Counted from the first letter of the stretch, positions 1 through 13,600 are shown. The stretch: DNA of 64,000 bases from Diprion similis (GCF_021155765.1 NC_060108.1:20671025-20735024); one strand, 5' to 3'. A program made the numbers and translations. Notes: generated by a model from the letters alone, not told the origin.

Positions 1-1487
1 ATATTTCTTTCAGTGTAAGTTATATGTAATTCTGATTTCACTTGTAAATTTTTATTTCCCAGCCCTGATGCTATATTTCACATGCGCTAGTTTTTACTTC
101 AGGAAAGTAAGACTAGATGTTGACTAAAATGAGAAAGAAATGTTGATCCCAGACAATGTTGATTTGAATTTATTCAGCCGATAATTTGATGTTTTGTATT
201 TTAGCCATTTTTTTTAGCTTCTCATCGTGTGGATGACGTTATTAATTAAACCAAAACGTTTAGTCAAAACAAACAGTCAACGTGTACGCAAAGTTCGGTC
301 ACACTTATTTAGATTTCTTTCTAACGTTTTCGTAGTATCGATGTTTTTCACTTTCAAAACGAAATGCTCCTTCATGGGTTCGGTTTGAATTTGACTGCAG
401 AATTCTGAAAATCTTTCGTTTTCTGGTTTATGATTTTTCTTTCTTGTTTACCGTTTTCGAAAATTACTGTATAGCTTTCGAGCGTGTAAGTGCCAATGTT
501 TTTTATGTATAATTCGGTGTTTTTACCCTCAATTTACCAGTTTCAGTATTTTCCAAGTTCTCCACTCACGAACAGTGTGTTTCTCATAACTTGTGACGTA
601 AAAACTTCTTTGCTTAATACTGATAATGAAAACAAAACTGTGATCATCTGTAATAAAACCAATCACCTTTCATCCACAATGAACAAACCATGCGTCATTT
701 AAACTATACATACCGAAAAAAGTAACAACATCGTTAAGATTAATTCGACACTTCTTCTTCGTATTAATATTTCTAACGAAAATTAGATTTTTCCCAGCCG
801 AATTTTAATATTGTTCGAAACTTGTTCTGTTCTCAGCAACTAAACTTCTTCAAAATAATTATCTTATTCTATTAAGCTGACAAACGGCTGCTGCTTGATG
901 TTCCATGAGCAATTCAACATACATTTTACCGATCAACATAAATCACTCAATGATTAACCATTAATCTCATTGTAACTAAATTAGATGCGTACTTGGACTT
1001 GAATTTCTTTAGAAGATACTTATAAGATAAGCACAATCCATGCTCAAGATTAATATCAAAGCTCTATTAAGCTTTCGAAACCTCGCAGAGTGTATTCAGA
1101 ATGCTTCTCTTTATCAATGTTTATTTTAGGCTTATTGATCGACAAGAATGAAGAAGAGAGCTGTGAAAATTGCATGAAGAATTGTGTTACTGCTAAGTAT
1201 ACTGAAATGAAGGAACCAGTAATGTTGAAATGCAGTGGCTGATAAGCTTAAGAGCTTAGTCTTTTCTTCTAATGCTTGGTATTTTTGGTATCACTATCAG
1301 TTAAGTAGATTCTAAAGTAAATTTTAAATACTCAATGCAGGGAGAAATTTGGGGGAAGTGAGGTTTTTTCAAAGAGAACTGCCAAGAGAGTTTTTGTAAA
1401 AACATAATAAAAATGTTTGATAAATATAGTTTATATTTATTGACTCTTTACGTGTAGTAAATATGATTACATCTCCAAGGCTTTATA
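1..1487. other. intergenic, no gene recognised
   Basis: AT-rich sequence with stops in all frames at short intervals. The only open stretch, near 490-702, is a 70-codon frame of no recognisable family and low-complexity composition. I see no RNA gene, transposon end or repeat array. It lies downstream of the minus-strand SWEET gene and may hold part of its 3' region. Confidence 0.6.
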
Positions 1488-1493
1488 TTTATT
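1488..1493 (-). terminator. poly(A) signal of the first SWEET gene
   Basis: TTTATT on the plus strand reads AATAAA on the minus strand, 45 bases beyond the stop codon at 1538-1540. A second copy lies at 1436-1441, so either or both could be used. Confidence 0.45.
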
Positions 1494-1537
1494 CATACAC
1501 ATAAAAATAGAATTTAATCCACTCGAGTATATTAATA

Positions 1538-2777
1538 TTACAATTGTGTAAGGTGTATTTGGTCTGGGTATCTCCCAGGGTACAATATAAATAATGATAG
1601 TTGGAAGAGCGATAAAACACAGCCTAGAAAATTTGGTATTACAATGAAACCATCATTCAATAAGTATCCGTACAGTAGCCACTGGAAAGATACTATCAAA
1701 GATGACAATATTATCGGGAATGGTAAAGTTTCGGCACTTTTAACCCTCATAACATGAGCCTGAAAAATATTCACATTAGATTATTATTCAGAAAAAATAT
1801 TCCAGATAGGTATATATAAATCGGGATTCAATTAAACCGTACAAGCATAGACAATGGTGAAGCAAAAAATGCAATCGCAAGGCCAGAGCTGAGGAATCCA
1901 ACTATCTGTCTCGCCTGAGCTTCGTCAATTTCATACTGGCTGTAGAGGTAAACGGATGTTACAAATATAACAGCTGCGCTTAGCTGTTTCAACGTCAATG
2001 ATTTCTTCATACTGTATGACATGAATACAAGGACGTATAGCAACTGTAGCGAAATTCCAAAGATATTCACAACAATTATTGTGTGATCACCGATCAGCAT
2101 GCCATACCGAAGCGCCAAACTGCATCTAAAATTAACAAAAATTCAGTTTTGAAGTTTATGTAACAGGTTGTTGATTTTACAGAGAATCCATTCATGTTAA
2201 AGCGAAAACAGTGAAACGACTTTTGTGTCATAACATTACAGCTGCGAAAAATATACAAAACTTGTGAATACAAAGTTAACAGACTCGTATCTTTGATTCA
2301 TTATATATAATATTATCTTACGATGTAAAACATGTCACAAACGCGAGTCCAGAGGCCTCGCCAGTTGTTCCATTGCGAATGTATTTTCGGCAAACTAATC
2401 TGCAATGACAACAACCAGTAATTATTTCCAAAATTATTTGAACAAGAAACCCATGTTTATGTTTCCCGTTATTTTCAACTGGTAATAAATCAATCGTTAC
2501 AATGCCTTAAGCAGAAATATAGATGAAAAAAAAAACTTATTTATTTGATCCAGCGATGACATCGTCTATTACGATAATAGGCACTCATGAAATATATTTA
2601 AAAAAATTCATATAACTGTTTTTTATATTTGGGATAAGTAGGTTTTGTCTATCAAGGTTATGTTTACCTTTACCAACATTAAGGTTAAGGTTTCACTTAC
2701 ATGCCTGCTAAAAATTGTAGGATCGTCGACACTGAAGCTGTCACGGCGATAAGTTCTTTGAATTCTAACCCTATCAT
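1538..2777 (-). CDS. SWEET sugar transporter (MtN3/saliva family), paralog 1
   Basis: Predicted 219-residue seven-helix sugar uniporter of the plasma or Golgi membrane (animal SWEET, the Drosophila slv type). Coding exons on the minus strand are 2701-2777, 2322-2399, 1843-2125 and 1538-1759; all junctions are GT-AG and the total of 660 nt is in frame. The start ATG at 2777 opens the typical N-terminal helix ([12 protein letters not shown]). Family marks are [14 protein letters not shown] after helix 1, [21 protein letters not shown], and [11 protein letters not shown] followed by QWLLYG at the second MtN3 repeat. In the first repeat the family's usual LPF and LWLRYG read LAF and LALRYG, so a proline and a tryptophan that are usually conserved are replaced. 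It is a tandem relative of the gene at 4474-6484. Substrate cannot be told from sequence. Confidence 0.9.
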
Positions 2778-3216
2778 ATTATCCTAGGACACATTTTAAG
2801 CATGTATATACGTTTATCTGTAAGTACGATTTGCACCCAGACTGTTGAAGAATCCAGCGGGAGTAATCAGTGACACGATGCTGTAAATTTGTATCGACGT
2901 GTAACCACGTGTAACAATCAATCCTACAGTACTCTGCCTGCGAAGATGGAATTGTCAGGTTCAAGATGGATAATGCAGATATTATCTTGAACTTACTTAA
3001 TCAAAAAAAGGTTATAGTAATGACGAATAGAAAATTGAATGATGATTGTTAGGCATAATTCGTAAACTGATTTGAATCTAATGGCGACTTTAGTCTGCAC
3101 ATCTGAAACGTTACTATGACTCACTATGCGAGTTAGAATTAATTTTGATGCAATTTTTACGAGAAATCTTAGAATTTTTTAATTATCATATTCTGCGCAA
3201 TCTTACAATGCTATAA
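2778..3216. other. upstream region of SWEET paralog 1
   Basis: No gene seen. It should hold the promoter and 5' UTR of the minus-strand SWEET gene starting at 2777. A short open frame at 2779-2964 on the minus strand matches nothing I know and is probably chance. Confidence 0.5.
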
Positions 3217-3218
3217 TT

Positions 3219-3584
3219 AAGGGGGTGCCCTGGTCGATTTTAACGTTGTCGTACACATCTCCAGATATCGAATTCCACGTGTTTTGAACGCAATAAGGGC
3301 TCAACAGCCCCATTCTATACACAATTTTGAAGAAAAAGACTGTAATGAATTTTCATTTGATGCATCAATAAAGAAATGACGAGAAAACTACGAAATCGAA
3401 ATAGTAAATCCGTAGTTTTCGTGCCATTTCTTTATTTCTGCATCAAATAAAATGTGTTGGAGTCTTTTTGTTCAGAATTGTGCATAGAATGGGGCTGTTA
3501 AGCGCTTTTTTGCGTTCAAAACACGTGGACTTCAATATCTGAAGATATGTATGACAACGTTAAAATCGACGAGGGCACCCCCTA
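3219..3584. mobile_element. foldback (long terminal inverted repeat) MITE
   Basis: The element is almost entirely an inverted repeat. The left arm runs from 3221 (GGGGGTGCCC) to about 3397, and the right arm from about 3410 to 3582 (GGGCACCCCC). Each arm is roughly 170-180 bp and they match closely throughout, including AACACGTG, CAGCCCCATTCTAT and TTTCTTTAT blocks; only a loop of about a dozen bases is unpaired. It has no coding capacity, as expected for a non-autonomous DNA element. Flanking bases are TTAA on the left and TAAG on the right, so target-site duplication and superfamily are unclear. Confidence 0.85.
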
Positions 3585-3586
3585 AG

Positions 3587-4473
3587 TACATTTTGGAAGT
3601 GTTGTAATTTTGCGATAATTATTCGGTGCAATCATTATAATAATCCCGAGTCTTTCCTTGCTTGCTGTAAGCGAAATTGAAGAAGCTGAATATCAAAATA
3701 CGCAAAAATCAGACTTGCGTCAAGAAAACAGTCACGGTTTATTTTTCCTGTTAGCTTTCTGTTGAACACGACATCACGATTTAAATTAGGAAGCATTAAT
3801 AAGCACTAATAAGCAATTCTCTGAATAAATTCGAGAGTTATTCGGCCGTCACTTGGTGACGCGATTGATTGAATTGGTACTCATCACAAGAAATTAAGGT
3901 AATTACAACTGACGTCAAGTGCTCGTAATTCGCAACGCGCGAGTTAAACGTTTTGAATCACAAGTAAATAAAAATTCTTACGTTCTATACCGCTCTATTA
4001 CGATTTGACCCATTGATTGACTCTATAATAGAGTATTTAGAGGACGGCTACTGTTCGTCATACAGTTAACTGCGTTTCGTAGGAAATAACCGATAGTTGG
4101 CACTTTTACGGGAGAAGGATAAAGTCTAGTAGAATGCGGCAGAGTGAAATAAGAGATCTCAACCAGCTTCGTCAACAAAATATTTCTTATTATTGTCAGT
4201 TGCAGATATTATCAAACATAATATTAGCTGGTTGAAAATTAATTTTGTATGCATAAAATACATTTGCCTCATCAAAAACATACCGGTATACCCTACATAT
4301 TTACAAATAAAACAATAACGAGTCTTTAACGCCTATTATTAAATATCTTGTGTGTATATATATATATAAATGTATATCTTATATACAATTGGAACAATGA
4401 CGTGCATTTCAATACTTGTTATGGAATATCAACAACATTTTAATAAGATTTTTCCTTGGAATGTAGGAAGACG
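3587..4473. other. intergenic between the two SWEET genes
   Basis: No gene recognised. It contains a short TA microsatellite at about 4353-4368 and probably the 3' UTR of the second SWEET gene at its right end. Confidence 0.5.
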
Positions 4474-6484
4474 TTAGTTTTTCTTCTTTTCTGGCACAGA
4501 TTCCGATTCCTTTGTCGATTTTGACGGGTATATCACAAATAAGGACAGTTGTGCCGACAATAGAGTAAAAGCAACTGCATTCTGAAACTAATCACAAGCA
4601 GATATTCTCAATGAAATTATTGAACATATTAAATAGTTATAATATTCAACAAAATCAATGAATGTAGCCGTTGTTCACTCATCAATCAGAAAATGATCAA
4701 TTTTTTTACCTATGCAATTATGAATATAGTAAGCTGTTATTACTTTGCATACTTAAAGCGAACTTTCTTGGTCGACATTTTGCATTTTAACTTACTATTA
4801 GAAAGCCGTTGTCGATAATCAAGCCGTATAAGAGCCACTGAGAGGTCACCAGAACACCCATGAAAATTAGTGGGAATGGCAACCCTTCTGTGCTTTTGGT
4901 CTTTATGATCGTACCCTGTAAGTAGAAAAATTATTATGTGATAAGTTAGAATACTGTTGAAATTTGTGATATTTATTAAAGCAGAACTCTGAGCTATTCC
5001 AGCCAACTTTAATTGGACCTATTTCTTCATTCATACAGGAATTTTTGAAAATGACTAATACTCAAGCGATGAATTTGCATTGAAGCTAAATATTGAATAA
5101 TTTTGTATGCTATTTTTGGCATATCTTTGACCATTTGCAAAAATATTTTAATAAAAAAAATATAAGTGTGGACAATTATACTTACGATATTGAAGAGTGG
5201 AGCCGAAAGGAGAAGGAATAACACCACAGTCAGGATAATTCCAAATCGGTAGGCTATTTTGTCCGGGTGTTCCATTTCCGCATAGGCTAAAATTGCTACT
5301 AGTAGAGCAATTACCTTACCTGCTAAAGCAAGTGTACCAGTCTATAAAAATATTAAAATTTTTAAATAAACCATTGCAGTTAAATAAAGCAAGGACTGTC
5401 ATTATTTGCTGTTATACATCTATGTGTATGTTTTGGTAAAATATGGAGCATTTTTGATATTTCACATGGTTGCAAATAGTTATTCTTATCAACGAACGAT
5501 GTAATACAATTTCAATGTTATGAAACAATAAGATTACATGAACAGAAGGTAGACTACCATATGAGATATGAAGCCTTCTTATAGTCATCGTGAACAGTGT
5601 AAAGCAAGTATGGATATGTATGTGTGTGTGTGTGTAAATATGTCATACTATTATATACTGATATACCTTATCAGGGGAATAGGCATAGTAGAAGAGGAAG
5701 TATCCAACGTTCAATAGAATACCACATATATTAACACTTATCGTTGGTGTGTCGCCTAAAATGTAGCCATACTTGAGTGTCATGATACCCCTATTGATAA
5801 TAAAATATTCAATTAGTTACAAAGGTAGATATAGTAAAAATATTAACAATATCATCATGTTTTATGTAGATTTTGCAAGATTTTGTAATACTATAAGCTA
5901 GAAGAATTTACAAGACACTAGCTTTTAAAAAAGATCATTTTTATGGCATGGATGTGCAAACTTATATAACAATTGTTGAATTAAGTGTTCTTACATTCCA
6001 AATCCACCAATGAATGGCATCGCTGGAAAGCCTTTGGCCGATCCTTTTTTGTATATATCTTTACACACAAACCTATAAAGAGAAAAGAAATTTCAGCAAT
6101 TTGTGAGAATGTCTTTGAAGCCTAAATAGTTTTAATATGTAAATGTTTTCAATTTTTGCCAAGATACCTTCCTTTCTTTTACATTTATTCTAATCAGGAG
6201 AGGTGATCATGATTGAGATATTTTCAATGAATATCATTTTCTTAAATGAAATATCATTTTGTATATTGAAACGTAATGCTGGGTCAGTTGCGAGGTATAC
6301 AGTTTGAAGGATAAACGGTTTAAAAATCCGCAAAATTCTTTTGCAAAACCCCTACTAATGAAGTATTTGCAACAATTGATTAATTTAATTACAACAAGAA
6401 GACTTACACGCCGGCAAACATTTGTGCCAAGGTTGTAAGAAAAGCACTTGTGGCTACGATTTCTCTGTAATCTTCCAAAGCCAT
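4474..6484 (-). CDS. SWEET sugar transporter (MtN3/saliva family), paralog 2
   Basis: Predicted 222-residue SWEET uniporter. Minus-strand coding exons are 6408-6484, 5995-6072, 5667-5790, 5186-5341, 4796-4915 and 4474-4587 (669 nt, in frame). The start ATG at 6484 gives MALEDYREIVATSAF. Marks are CKDIYKKGSAKGFPAMPF, LKYGYILGD, VNICGILL, SAPLFNIGTIIKTKSTE and GLPFPLIF followed by QWLLYG, with a lysine-rich tail. For the last exon I chose the acceptor giving 4587 rather than the next AG six bases on (4581), because it restores the length and the FQN motif seen in the other gene. The first two exons are 77 and 78 nt, exactly as in the neighbouring SWEET, but the remainder is split by two more introns. 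The first-repeat proline (MPF) is kept here, unlike in paralog 1. Confidence 0.9.
5621..5635. repeat. (TG)n microsatellite
   Basis: A short run of about seven TG dinucleotides inside the intron between exons 3 and 4 of SWEET paralog 2. Confidence 0.8.
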
Positions 6485-7662
6485 TATGAAGTTTGATAGT
6501 TATATTTTTTGTTAAACTTTCTTTTGATACAGGAGTAATCTTCAACCACGACCCAATCTCTTCGGCCGTCGGAACGTAACTGTGCGAGACCGACTTGTAT
6601 CTGCCTACAATCGTAGCCGTATTGACGGTGCACTTCTGTTTAAAATGAGATCATATTAATCAAGCGGAACGATAGCGGAGACGAGAGATAAAAATCTCCA
6701 GATAAACATGGTCGCGAACCAATTATGTCTTTCTATTAACCTTCGAATTCATGAGGCGTTTTCACAATCCCCAATAACCTATACTCTTGCGTAGCAAGTA
6801 TGTTTTATGTAACATTGCTATATCATATTATTGTAAACATTTTGGATGGTTGGAACATCACGACCTTTACATGCCCTCCGTAAAAGCGTTGATAAAAGGA
6901 CTAAGCGAAATACCACGAAATTGCACGAAACCAAGTCTCAAGACTCTCAAGGACATGAAACCGCAACACCGCGAGACGAGAGAAAGCCACGTGATTAGTT
7001 ACACGTGTGTCGGACTCACTCATCTTTAGCCGCTATCTGTTGACTGCTAAAGACAAGTAACATAGGGTTATAACTTTATGGACATATAGACCAGTAGCAG
7101 TGACTGAACACTGTTAATAGGCACGATTGCCCTAATTTATATGTCATGAACTATACTCATTATATTCTTCAGTCAACTTTCAGTTGTTTAGTGTACAGCA
7201 CTGATCTCTGTCGTTGACTGAAGAATTTTATTTTTGAAAATACCGCGCAAACCGCCATTGCGAGAAAGGCCAGACACCTGATGAGTGAAGTGTCCAGAGT
7301 GTCCATAACGACGTGACAAGTCTTCCATCTGTTACTGGTTCGTTGTTTATGCCCCAACCAGAGAACTGAGATCAGCGGTACTCAAATTGAAAGTTAGATG
7401 CATAATGAATCTTAGGTGATTTAAACGGACAAAAGTTTCAATAAATCGTAAAAAATAACTAACATTTATTAATATGTTACAAATATTAGTTAAATGCGTG
7501 ATTGTTGACAATTAGAATCAACGAGAGTTGTGGTTATACAGAAATGTCACTCTATGTCTACTCCGATAAATTTCTACACTCATAATCCTAAGGAAATATT
7601 CCATACACATGATAACTTATGTTGTGTACTGTAATATCTAAATTTAAAACTCACTTGTCATC
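6485..7662. promoter_or_regulatory. shared upstream region of divergent SWEET and VPS13D genes
   Basis: About 1.18 kb separates the start codons of the minus-strand SWEET paralog 2 and the plus-strand VPS13D, so both promoters should lie here. No clear TATA box stands out. A 13-bp perfect inverted repeat (TTCTTCAGTCAAC) occurs at 7165-7177 and 7213-7225. The 80-codon frame at 6787-7029 and other short frames match no family. Confidence 0.5.
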
Positions 7663-10600
7663 ATGTTGGAAGGCCTTGTTGCTTGGATACTGAACAATTA
7701 CTTGGGAAAGTATGTGGAAAATTTAAACACCGATCAATTAAGCATCGCTCTACTGTCAGGTAAGGTTACGATACTCTAACAATTAATTCTGTTTGGATAT
7801 ATTGAAATCAATGAATCAATCTTTAAGAGTAAATTCCTAAGATTTTGGGTCATCTGTGTATACTCTAACACGATTATTCACTAGAAAAAACATTGTCGTC
7901 AACAATTTATGCTTGGTTATCTTTCCACAGGTGAGGTGGAGTTAGAAAATTTGCCTTTAAAACGAGAAGCTCTACGACATATCGGATTCCCAGTTGAGGT
8001 CAAAGCAGGATTCGTTGGTAAAGTTCGCCTGCATGTACCAGTAACACAAATCCGTACTGCACCATGGGTGATAGTTATAGAACAATTATACCTAGTCGCA
8101 GGGCCAATATGCCTCGACGAGGTTAGTTCACACATGCATATAACATTTTTTCTGATATTAAAAGGACTATTAGAGCATTAATCATTCTATTAATTTCATA
8201 GTACGACAACGAGGCAGAAGAACATGCCGCCCAAGAATACAAACTCGGTCGATTAGATATGCTGGAGGCAAGGTGGCGGGCAGATACAGAACGAGAACCT
8301 GGATATTATGCTACCAGTTATAGTTCTTGGCTAAACTATGGTACATCACTAGTCACAAATATAATCGAAAACCTGCAACTAAATATAAAGGACGTACACT
8401 TTAGGTACGAAGATGATGTTACGCTGTCCTCGCATGATGGTGAGTAGTGCCCAAGACATGAATGACCTCAATTGTCTTCATAAATTTGGTATGCGTTACA
8501 GGGACAGGAATTGCATTTGGCGTCACAATAGGGGCATTAACAACGCAGAGCTGTGATGCTAGCTGGATACCAGGCTCGACATCTTGGAATCTCGGGGATG
8601 CTTCATTTAAATTAATGGAACTTGGGGGTCTATCTGTCTACTGGGATCATGTGAAAAAAGAAGAACTCCTTGGTAACTTAAATCTTGGTGACTTAGCTGT
8701 GAGTACCTGGATGCGGATCAACATCCTTGGAACAAATCATTAAGACCTAGACACGCAAACACTTCACACATACATAATTACAAATAAATCTTGGTGATTT
8801 CCTTATGAAGCAAATTTTTTTTTGAACACTGTTTGGGTTTGTTCACCTAAAAATCATTCTGATAAATACTTCGTGTATAGTATTCTTGTATAATTAATGA
8901 TTTTTAGTAGTTTATGCAGGGAAAAAAGAGATTTATATTGTTAAATTAATCTAAATGCGTCTGTTCGTTCATCTATTTTTAAATTGTTTTTTTTTTTTGA
9001 AGTTTTGAATTGAAGTTTTGTGTCCCAAAGTGAGTATTTGTCTCCAAGTTCATTTGCATTATTTTCAGATTGCAATGAGTGAGTCCAAAAAAGGAAAGCA
9101 TAAACATATTTTGTCTCCTGTAAGTGCACGGGCGCATATCAAGCGAGACAGATCAGAAAGACCTTTACGATCCATAAATAAACCAAGATTGATCGTTGAT
9201 TTGCTGTTGGATCAGGTTCCTCTGTCTGTTATTGATGTGAGTATTAAAACTTTACAAATGTGTTTAGCTTACTATTAACAACTAATGTAATTATTTACAG
9301 TGGCAGTATGAACAAATTGTTATGTGTATTAAGAAATTAGAATATATTGATCGTCAAAAGCAACAAAGACGTTGCAGGCCCAATGTCTCGATTAGTGATG
9401 CTCCCAAAGAATGGTGGAGATATGCTGCCCGCTGTCACATAGGCAGAGAAGCTCTCAAAGTGAAGATGTCGTGGGGAGATATCATTGAAAGAGGCAAACA
9501 GAATGTCCTATATGTTGAGGTGTGCGCAAAGCTATTAGGTAAGTCTTTGTAGATATCATTTCAATGAAACTTTGAGCATACTTTGATGAGCATGCGGCAT
9601 GCTAAATCACGGTGTCTAGCTGTTATGGAAATCTGGAAAACCCGGGATTGTCAGGTAATTTGCATGTGTCTTGAAAAACCGGGAATTGTCAGGGAATTTG
9701 ATTTGTCATTGACACTAGACATCATGTAAATAGATACCAGGATATAGCAAATATCAAACACGGTATTGTTTCGATACACTTTGACTCCTACAGAAGATGC
9801 TAGCCAAAAAATGCCTGTTATCACACAAATGTAAGGTAAATGTGTTGTGTATAAATTATAGCAAAATTGGCAAAATTTCAAATTCAAATTTATTTAGTTT
9901 TCTAAATTTAATGCTTATTTATTTAACATAGTTATCACTTGGTGGATTTTTGCTTCATATTACATAAAATAAAGAATGTGGTTTTACTTTTCAGACACTC
10001 CTACAACAATCCTTACTCCAGAAACTAAGCAATTTAAAGATACTATTGAAATGGAACGCAGCTTTGATGAGTTAAGGATTTTGAGGGAGTTGGCAATGGC
10101 AAGAGTGAGACCACCGAAAATATCACAGGCTAATACACCTGCGTCACCACAAGGTCGGGGCATGCTTGTGCAGTGGTTTCCCCAGTGGTGGGGCTGGTAT
10201 TCGAAAACATCCAACAATAATATTCAAAGTTCATCCACATTTGAAGGAGAACTTTTAGATGCACTAGCTGATACTATGGACGATGATACTTTGATACGAA
10301 GAGATACTATTTTTGGGCAATTCAATTTTACATTATCAAAGGGTGCGGTACGGCTCTGTACATGTAAATGTAACACAGAGGATACTCAAACTGTTATGGA
10401 ATTGCAATTCGAAAAAGTTAATCTTAATTATGAGTCCCGACCGAGATATGGGTCACACAAATTTTCTATAAGCTTAGGAGCTTTGTTTTTGCATGACTAT
10501 TTGACGGAAAGTTCTACTTTTCCAGTGTTGGTACAGCCACAGACTGCATCTGTTGCCACAAATAGATTACGAGGCTCTGCAGATAAGTTACCAATGCAGC

Positions 10601-13600
10601 CAACACAGCCCCTTTTCGAACTAATTTACGAGAAAAAACCATTTCATACAAATACAGATCATTCTCTGCATGTCAATTCCAAATCACTCGATATTGTATA
10701 TAATCCAGTCGCAATGCGTTGGTTAATTGACTTCACTTGTAAACCGTACAGACATGCATCGAACCAAAAATTACAAGCTATGAAACGCAGAACACGTAAA
10801 CAACTTATGAAGAATTGGGAACAAATTTTAGAGGGTGATCTAGTTCATCGAACCTCGTGGGATTTACAGTTTGATATCTCAGCACCACAAATTTTGTTAG
10901 TCGAGAGATTTACAGATTCAAACGCTGCAGTCATTGTTGTTGATTTTGGAAGATTGCATTTGACTAATGGTGCAGAAAAAGATGAAGTGGTAATCAGACC
11001 TGGGTCATCAAACAGTGATGATGATGAGAAATTCGCAACACCTTGCTCTACTCCACCTGGAAGCAAAGAGAATGGCTCATTGCAAGATCTTCAGGGTTTA
11101 TCAGATGCAGTATTACATCAGAAGCTCTATGATCAATATTTTGTAGAATTATCAGACTTACAAGTTTTGGTTGGTAAAGTACGAGATCATTGGAAGCACG
11201 CACGCACCAGGGGAATGTCTAGTTTACACGTTTTGGAACGATTCAATATTTCACTTCAGATTGAGAGACGTGTAGTAACAACTACAGATCCCCAGTTCCC
11301 TTCCATCACCGTGTCCGGCAATTTACCCAGACTGGTTGTACATGTGAATGAGCAAAAAGTTGAAGCCATACGTTCGATGTATAATTTATTGATACAGTTA
11401 TCCAATATATCTGAAAATGAGAAGAGTAACACAGAAAGCTTGGAACCGGGAAGTCCGAAAAAAGAGGAAAGTCCTGACAGAACATTATCCCGGTTAATGA
11501 TGATTCAGTTTATAATTGATCAAATGACATTTGAACTACAATCAAGGGGGCGCAGCGTTGCAGAACTCCAAGTCTCTGGAGTTAGAATTGCATTGAGTAA
11601 AAGGCCAGCTGACCTGAGTGCATCACTGTCGGTTCATAGCCTGCTCCTTGTTGATGCCCTTCAAGAATTTGGACCGGATTTCGAACTATTGGTTGCTAGT
11701 CACAAGCATGTAGGAATGGATAGTGTATCAGGTAGCCTGCGAGACTCTGAACCGGTTTCTCCAACATCACCAGTGTCGCCGGGATCACCAGATCCCACTT
11801 TACCTAGAAGATTAACGTCTCCCGTTGCTCTGACTCGAGCTTTATCCACACTAGTTAGGGACTCCAAGACCTCCAGTCCTCCAAAAACCAACTCCTTTAT
11901 TGGACTAGATCAGCTAGATTCGGAGGCTTTAATTACCATTGAGCTAGTCCTAGTAGATGATATCTCAGAAAATATACGCGTTGCTAACATACAATTCAAC
12001 AACTTGGATATAATTGCCAATCAAGAGACCATAGTAGAGCTGATAGGCTTTGTGAGAAGAGTGTTTCCTACGCATAAATCAATTTCGAAACGCGTAGAAA
12101 GACTTGGTTCTTTAACAAGTCAAACTTCCGAAATGAAAACATTGACAAGAACAGAAATCACGTTCGATTTTCACAGATTAAACGTATTACTTCTACGAGC
12201 TGTTATGCAAGACAGTCAACTGATTGGTCAGAAGATAGCTACAGCAACTATGTCGGATGCTAGAATACAAGCAACTCTAGATAGTAACGCTCAAGTTTCG
12301 GGATCATTAGGAGGCTTACAAGTACTGGACCAGACTCTGACAGGAAAAATGCATCAAAGAATCTTGAGTGTTGGCAGAGATCCGATCGCCGACCCACCCC
12401 ACCACCCATTGGAGCATTTTGCAAATTTATCTAGCCAACCAGAAGCCTTTCGATTTTCCGTGAATAGAAGCTATAAACAACTATCTCAGTTGGACAGTTT
12501 TGTAACATTAGCTGAAGTAACCATCCGCATTGGAAGTGTCTGGTACACGCATGCTCCTCATCTAATTTCTGAGCTACGTTCATGTGCAGATGAATTCAAG
12601 CAATATTTTAGTAACTTTGCACGACAAATTGGAGCGGCTGCTACAGACATGGCTATTGGATTAGTCCATGCAGATGAATGGGCAGCACCGCCTCGAAAAC
12701 GTTTACCAAGCTTATCTCTAGAGGGTACAGATAATTGTGGATCACTGTGTTTAAAACTCGATGCTGTCTTAGACAGTCCAGTTCTAGTACTACCACGATC
12801 TTCTCATAGTACCCAAGTATTCGTTGCCCATCTAGGCACAATGGCTTTGCAACATGATCCGCCAATTGATTTGACTGCGAAGCAAAAATTAACTTTGGAA
12901 GTGCGTGATATGAATTTATACTCCTTGGATACTTCATTGAAAGGTAATTTGGTCACTGGAACTTCTCCAATGAGAGCTGAAGAAATGTATTGCTGCAAGG
13001 AATATGGTAAACCCATTTTACATGATACTGGATTGAGAATAGCTTTGGAGAAGGAACATGCAAGTGTAGTCATGACTCCAAGTTTTCCATTAGAATCTGA
13101 GCATTCAAATAATCCTGTCATCCAAGTCCGTGGCACTGTGGTAACTCCTTTAAAAGTATCATTATCTCGAGGACAGTATGATCAACTTTTAGACACAGTT
13201 CATAGATTGGTAAACACTTCTAACGTAGAGCTAGTTCCAACAGAGCAAAAGAGTACAAGCGCCAAAGTATCTAACTATTCTGAGAGATTTGACCTTTCAA
13301 TAAAGGTTTTGTTTGAACTGCCTGTGCTGAGTGTAGAATTAAAGCAAGATCACTTGGAACAACCTCTAGTGGATTTGTCAATGCAAGACTTTGTTGTCAA
13401 GTACGAAAAGCTAACGAAATGTGAATCGATAATAGAAGTAGCACTCAAATCCTTACTCATGGAAGACCTTTTGTGTCCAGTTGGATCTAGACATAGATAC
13501 ATGATGCAATCCTCAGCACCTATTCGAGCAAAACTACCAGCTGGTGTCTCAAAGTCGTGTCCTGATTTACCGTTTGTGCAGAGGTGGAAACACGAATTTG

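Noticed and set aside
490-702. 70-codon open frame near the left edge
   Set aside because: Low complexity, no family resemblance and no splice or promoter context.
3217-3586. piggyBac-type element with TTAA duplication
   Set aside because: TTAA is present only on the left; the right flank is TAAG, and the palindromic structure is not piggyBac-like.
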